Positions 59,889 to 64,000 of a stretch of DNA of 64,000 bases are shown piece by piece. The stretch lies in assembly GCA_040285825.1 (NCBI GenBank), contig JAUPSS010000002.1, forward strand, positions 682,001 to 746,000, read 5' to 3'. The stretch comes from Eukaryota sp. TZLM1-RC (lineage: Eukaryota > Metamonada: BaSk clade). The position numbers and the translations under genes were made by a program. Under the pieces are notes generated by a model, which worked only from the letters and a program-made list of their open reading frames with translations, was not told where the DNA came from and made no database searches. Positions within the stretch are counted from its first letter, which is position 1. Each line of letters starts with the position of its first letter.

Positions 59889-62864
59889 TCAAGTTTTCTT
59901 GTCAATATCAATTGATTTTTCCCATAAATGATCAAAATCCATAGCTGTTTTTAATCTATTCCATGAACAATGTTCTTGTACATCACTAGAAACTCTTCTT
60001 AAATGATCTACACCAATGGGAACATAGTCTTGTAATATTTGCCGTAGTGGATTAGTATAAGATTCAAAAGAGGGTGGCGGAAGACTACTTATACCAGATG
60101 ATTTGTAGTAATTGTCCATGGTTGAGTCCAGTCCAGCCAACAGTACATTACCATGAGCTAAGGCATTAGAAGCTACTTCACCCCCCTCTGGAGAGGAAAG
60201 AAAAGCAAGGCGAGAATTGATGTCGGAGAGGCTTAAACTGTATTTGCAACTTTTGTATGATAGCAAGTTCTTCACAATGTCACTGGGAAGAGACTTGAAC
60301 TCCAAGAGAAAATAGTCATCAAGTGGGGCAAACTTTTCGGCTTCAGCTACTTCCTTTACATCTGTGGACTTAATACTAGCTCTACGAACCCTTTCCTTCT
60401 TTTTCCTTGGCTCAGAAACTGGAGAAACTTGGGTACGGAGTCTTTTTCTTCTTTTTACTGATTCTTCCTTGACAAAGTCTTTGTCTTTGCGTGCGTCTTT
60501 CCTTGGTTCTTTGCGTACATCCTTTCGAGAAATTTTTATTGCTCTATCAGTAGGTTTGCCAGTAAATTTGAAAGGTTTGAGTTGAAAGTTGGAAAGTTTA
60601 GAAGTGTCGGGAGAAAGCTGAGGAAAGGGATCAAACTTTGGAATTTTGGAAACAGCTGGGGTTGGAATGTTTTGTTCCAATTCTGGTTCAGCAAATTCTG
60701 TTTCCAATTTAGGTAACAGTCGATTGGATTCAACCCAATCATATTCAACTTCCAACCCAAAACAATCAGAAATTTCAGGAAAGAAGTCCAAATTGATCTC
60801 AAACAAATTCCCTTCTTGGCCACTCATCCATTGTACAGAATGAAATTTTTCAAAAAACCACCGCTGTCTGAAAGAAGAATTCAAAAGAAAGAGTAAATCT
60901 TTAGAGTCCTGTAGTGACTCATAGCAAGTTGAAACGTCATGCCAGTCCGATTTTGGCAGAAAGAGGTCAAATATGGGACTTGAAACGTTAACCCCAGAGT
61001 TTGAATGGTCAATATCAAGGGAAGCTTCAGCAAGTGTTAAATAATGCTTAATTTTTTTGGTCCTTTGAGGATAGAATTTTGAGGCAAAGAGATCAATTCC
61101 TAATGCAAATAAATAATCATGGCAAATAGTATGAAAAAAAGTGAATTTTCGTTGTGTGGAGAGCATAATTAAAATCTTGGAATCATAATGAGATGAGTGG
61201 AAATTTAAAAGATCATGTGAATCGTAGTGATATTGAATAGTCCACTTTGGGTTTGGTTTAAGCAAGAGCAACTGTTCAAAATCAATTAAAAACTGATTGG
61301 AATGAAGAAGAACAATCACTTTCGACCCCAAAGGAACATCCAAGAGTGACTTATACAATCTTTTCACCAAAGTGCTAGTCCTACAATGAAGAAAATTGTT
61401 AATTTCAGATTGTAATGTTGAAAATGAATTAATAACTGGGGGGATATACAGGAGTTGAAATGTTGGTTCAAGAGGTTCAAATTTTCTCACGACTTGGGAC
61501 AGTTTTTGATCTAAAGCTGCTTCCGTATTGAAATTTAATGAGCAAGTAGAAATAATTCGTGCAAAAGTATTGAAAAATGGAGAAATATTCATCAAAATTC
61601 TGTAAAAATCTGGCACTCTTTCGGCGTGGGAAAATTTAGGAACAATGTTTAATAAAAAGCTGAATAATTGAAACCTAATTGGCAGGTCATTGGTGGTTAA
61701 TTCAACAAAATCTAACAAAAACTCAGATAATAAATCGCTAATAGAGCATACGAATGGTGAAATTATATTAATAAAATGAGAATTATTCGATAAATTAACA
61801 ACATAATCAACCAAATCGTGTCCACTGTTTACACAAAGAGTTTCCCCTTGATCAAATAAATCAACTAAGGTTAAAGGGAGGGTGGGATTAGGGTTATGAT
61901 AAATAAAAGGAAAAGTTGTTGAAAAATCTGATAGCATTGTGTCTAAGTCAGAATTAATTGAAATTTGTGATTTGATTAACTGAGAATACAACGCCTTAAA
62001 TTCAGATGAGTTTTCCAATACTAATGCAGTATCAAAAGAAATGAAACTAAAAATAGATAAATTATTGAAACAACAGCCCAAATGGTCACTTTCCGCCAAA
62101 AGAGTAAACATTTGGGCGGGAAATTCAGAAAGTCTTGGGCAAAGTTCCAAAAGACTAAACAAATTAACCGCATCAACATAATCAACAACAATCCAATCAA
62201 AATGATTATGATTTTTTAAAGGAATAAGATTGCTAACAAAATCGATTACGTCACAAACAACAATATTACTATCACCAAAGGAAGAACATTGAGAGTTGAA
62301 CAGACTTGCTTTAAGCCCAAACCTTTTACAAATACCATCAACTTCAAAATATAGGGGAAGAAGCCTTTCAGAGTAGGTAAGTAATAAAACTTTAGAAAAA
62401 TGATGGAAAATTGAGTAATTAATTAGGTTGTTGTAAATTGTACTATTCACTGAATTCTCTAATATAATACAAGAATTAATTTTTTTAAAACAAGTCCTGG
62501 ATAAATAACTTGTTAGCTTAATATCCAAAAAGTCTTCATCAGATAATACAGTCCAGCCTGGTTGAATGATGGAACGTAGATGGGTTTGAAGCAAAGAAAG
62601 TTCAGCACCAAGAAGATTGTATTCTTGAGAGATAGCGTTGATCAAGGAGGGATGGAGTGGACTGTGGTAGTCAGTAGAAAGTTGAGAAGGGCAAGAGACA
62701 ATGCAAGAAAATGCCAACTTTCGTAGAACTGAACGTTGAAGTGCTCGATTTTGTTGAGCAAGAAGAGCAAGTGAAGGAATCTGTACAAGCACATCATCCC
62801 ACAGTGTCTTGGGACGTTTAAATGTCTTTACACGAACAAGAGCATCAGGAAGGCATTGATCCAT
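59889..62864 (-). CDS. 991-residue protein, function unknown (possible degenerate helicase-like fold)
   Basis: ATG at 62864, single uninterrupted exon, so certainly a real gene. Not recognised. The N-terminal 650 residues are mixed alpha/beta with segments reminiscent of superfamily-2 helicase folds but without Walker motifs: KVLLLTYSERLLPLYFEVDG, SNIVVCDVIDFVSNL, HFDWIVVDYVDAVNLFSLL and VPLGSKVIVLLHSNQFLIDF. Residues about 780-850 are very basic (KISRKDVRKEPRKDARKDKD, KRRKRLRTQ), as in nucleolar or DNA-associated proteins. Utp25-like or XPF-like (SHOC1/Zip2) proteins are possibilities I cannot confirm. Head-to-head with NOL6, 42 bp between start codons, which hints at co-regulation with ribosome biogenesis. 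Confidence 0.85.
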   Translation of the reverse strand: MDQCLPDALVRVKTFKRPKTLWDDVLVQIPSLALLAQQNRALQRSVLRKLAFSCIVSCPSQLSTDYHSPLHPSLINAISQEYNLLGAELSLLQTHLRSIIQPGWTVLSDEDFLDIKLTSYLSRTCFKKINSCIILENSVNSTIYNNLINYSIFHHFSKVLLLTYSERLLPLYFEVDGICKRFGLKASLFNSQCSSFGDSNIVVCDVIDFVSNLIPLKNHNHFDWIVVDYVDAVNLFSLLELCPRLSEFPAQMFTLLAESDHLGCCFNNLSIFSFISFDTALVLENSSEFKALYSQLIKSQISINSDLDTMLSDFSTTFPFIYHNPNPTLPLTLVDLFDQGETLCVNSGHDLVDYVVNLSNNSHFINIISPFVCSISDLLSEFLLDFVELTTNDLPIRFQLFSFLLNIVPKFSHAERVPDFYRILMNISPFFNTFARIISTCSLNFNTEAALDQKLSQVVRKFEPLEPTFQLLYIPPVINSFSTLQSEINNFLHCRTSTLVKRLYKSLLDVPLGSKVIVLLHSNQFLIDFEQLLLLKPNPKWTIQYHYDSHDLLNFHSSHYDSKILIMLSTQRKFTFFHTICHDYLFALGIDLFASKFYPQRTKKIKHYLTLAEASLDIDHSNSGVNVSSPIFDLFLPKSDWHDVSTCYESLQDSKDLLFLLNSSFRQRWFFEKFHSVQWMSGQEGNLFEINLDFFPEISDCFGLEVEYDWVESNRLLPKLETEFAEPELEQNIPTPAVSKIPKFDPFPQLSPDTSKLSNFQLKPFKFTGKPTDRAIKISRKDVRKEPRKDARKDKDFVKEESVKRRKRLRTQVSPVSEPRKKKERVRRASIKSTDVKEVAEAEKFAPLDDYFLLEFKSLPSDIVKNLLSYKSCKYSLSLSDINSRLAFLSSPEGGEVASNALAHGNVLLAGLDSTMDNYYKSSGISSLPPPSFESYTNPLRQILQDYVPIGVDHLRRVSSDVQEHCSWNRLKTAMDFDHLWEKSIDIDKKT

Positions 62865-62906
62865 TGTGGTAGGGTCCTTTTTTCAATACCTAAATTACTA
62901 TTAGAT

Positions 62907-64000
62907 ATGCTATCTACGGATGATTATGCTCGTCTGAGGCAGACGGAGCTCCTCTTTAAGACCAATCTAATGGGACTTCAAACTAATGAACTTATTGCTT
63001 CTTCCAAACTCGCTACAAATGCTATTCCACACAAAGCCATTAAGTCCTTCTGTGACAAACTTCAGTCATTGCCGACAGTTGACATTTCTTACACAAACCT
63101 CACCTCCTCCCATCCAGATAGTTTCTTTTCGTCTCTAGTGGCCAGGAACAACCTTCTGATACCCGATTCCCTCCACTTCACTGCCCCCTCTTCTTCTGAC
63201 ATATCTTCCTATTTTGTAGCTCCATCTGTTCTCCTTCTCCCTAACCCTACTTGTTACATAGATATCAAAGTACCCTCTTCAATCTCAACTTCCAGGCCCT
63301 TTTCCAAAGCAACTTGGTTGGTAAGAAGACACGTTTACCTCTTACATCTTATGACCAGTCTTTTTAAGTATTCACCTGAACTTGTTGAGGTATGTGGCGC
63401 TTCTACAGGGATCTATAATTTAAAAGTTCATTTAAATGAGAGTAATTTAACACTAATTATTAAACCAGTTTTTGCCTCTGAATTGTTTACTCTTCACTCT
63501 TTTTTATTTGATTTAGAAAATCCTAATCCTATTTTATATAATTCTATTTGTGCTTCATTGTTTCGGTTTGAAATTCATTCTGATTTAGATTCATTTATAG
63601 ATGGATTTATTCTATTTCGCACTTGGTTAAACCGCTTGGGATTTGGCAATTGCTCTGTTGAGTTTTCCGTCTGCGTGATCAATCATTTGATTGATCAGAA
63701 GTTGATTAATCAATCACATTCCAGTTTCCAGGTGTTTAGAATTCTCTTAAACTTTATCATTAATAATACCAACAATGATGAATTAAAAGGATTTTATGAA
63801 TTTGAAAATGAAAATGTTAACCAATATTCTATTGATTTTTCCTTATTCCCTCAATCTTTTGTCGTTAAATTTCATTCAAAGTCCCTGTTTTTCAATCTTT
63901 TGGCCTCTTTCTCTGCAGGGTTTTTAACTGACTTGCTCTCCTGTGCCAGACGGTCATTTGAGATCCTTCAATCAATTGATGATACTGATGATTCAGTTCT
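62907..64000 (+). CDS. NOL6: NOL6/Utp22 (Nrap) small-subunit processome protein, N-terminal part
   Basis: Open frame from ATG 62907 to the window edge, at least 364 codons, no stop. NOL6/Utp22 is a nucleotidyltransferase-fold scaffold of the small-subunit processome, acting in the nucleolus in early 18S rRNA processing. Recognisable blocks in order: ELLFKTNLMGLQTNELIASS at the N-terminus, YIDIKVPSSI...KATWLVRRHVYLLHLM (compare iDv.v.mP...f..kDylN.rY..KRa.YL), KVHLNESNLTLIIKPVF, and FILFRTWLNRLGFG (LL..Wl.qRgf). The C-terminal part lies beyond the window. Its promoter is shared with the divergent 991-residue gene. Confidence 0.85.
   Translation, partial: MLSTDDYARLRQTELLFKTNLMGLQTNELIASSKLATNAIPHKAIKSFCDKLQSLPTVDISYTNLTSSHPDSFFSSLVARNNLLIPDSLHFTAPSSSDISSYFVAPSVLLLPNPTCYIDIKVPSSISTSRPFSKATWLVRRHVYLLHLMTSLFKYSPELVEVCGASTGIYNLKVHLNESNLTLIIKPVFASELFTLHSFLFDLENPNPILYNSICASLFRFEIHSDLDSFIDGFILFRTWLNRLGFGNCSVEFSVCVINHLIDQKLINQSHSSFQVFRILLNFIINNTNNDELKGFYEFENENVNQYSIDFSLFPQSFVVKFHSKSLFFNLLASFSAGFLTDLLSCARRSFEILQSIDDTDDSV

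Overview
This window comes from the nuclear genome of a eukaryote, most likely a free-living or commensal flagellated protist. The evidence is spliceosomal introns, histone H3, cleavage/polyadenylation factor Fip1, a vacuolar ATPase subunit, two ribosome-biogenesis-scale genes and three cilium-linked genes (MNS1-like coiled coil, TMEM231, an RIIa-domain protein). The sequence is AT-rich and uses the standard code: TAA, TAG and TGA all end convincing genes. Introns are extremely short (26, 28 and 31 bp in the three I can place exactly). I cannot name the species from sequence alone.

Layout. Positions 1-53600 are a transposon-dominated landscape with isolated host genes. Host genes there are V-ATPase subunit d (3788-4852, -), a CCCH zinc-finger protein (6033-7469, -), histone H3 (24499-24937, +, and an inverted copy at 39951-40389, -), a cyclophilin (25211-25750, -), an MNS1-like protein (32298-33758, +), Fip1 (34385-35128, -), a TPR protein resembling APC/C subunits (36845-38818, +), an RIIa-domain protein (47902-48592, +) and MEMO1 (48674-49573, -). 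Positions 53789-64000 are compact and almost transposon-free: a bacterial-type phosphohexomutase, TMEM231, a large HEAT-repeat protein, a 991-residue protein of unknown function and the 5' part of NOL6/Utp22. Head-to-head start codons there lie only 42-54 bp apart.

Mobile DNA. (1) A MULE (Mutator-like) transposon at 11757-20990 with 21-bp terminal inverted repeats and a perfect 9-bp target duplication has its transposase split by (2) a Ty3/gypsy-type retrotransposon (12463-19632) with two identical LTRs of only 79 bp and a 4-bp target duplication. Partial relatives of this retrotransposon lie at 1-470 and, reversed and internally deleted, at about 42540-45850. (3) LINE-like retroelements that encode a C-terminal restriction-like endonuclease occur in at least four subfamilies and about a dozen pieces; one (26434-28245) is 5'-truncated and bounded by a perfect 14-bp target duplication. 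(4) Fanzor (eukaryotic TnpB-family, RNA-guided nuclease) relics occur at 7470-9620, 31478-32297, 3254-3610 and 46048-46235. (5) A decayed hAT transposase lies at about 21249-22880 and a perfect 100-bp hAT-type MITE at 45922-46021.

The observation I rate highest is that the two main Fanzor copies, in different places, both end in the same conserved block of about 45 bp that stops at the start codon of an unrelated downstream host gene in the same orientation (CCCH protein and MNS1-like protein). This suggests either target choice at gene starts or an element end that has become host promoter/leader. Next are the nested, fully delimited MULE/Ty3 pair, the divergent histone H3 (no Ser10, no Ser28), and the very short introns.
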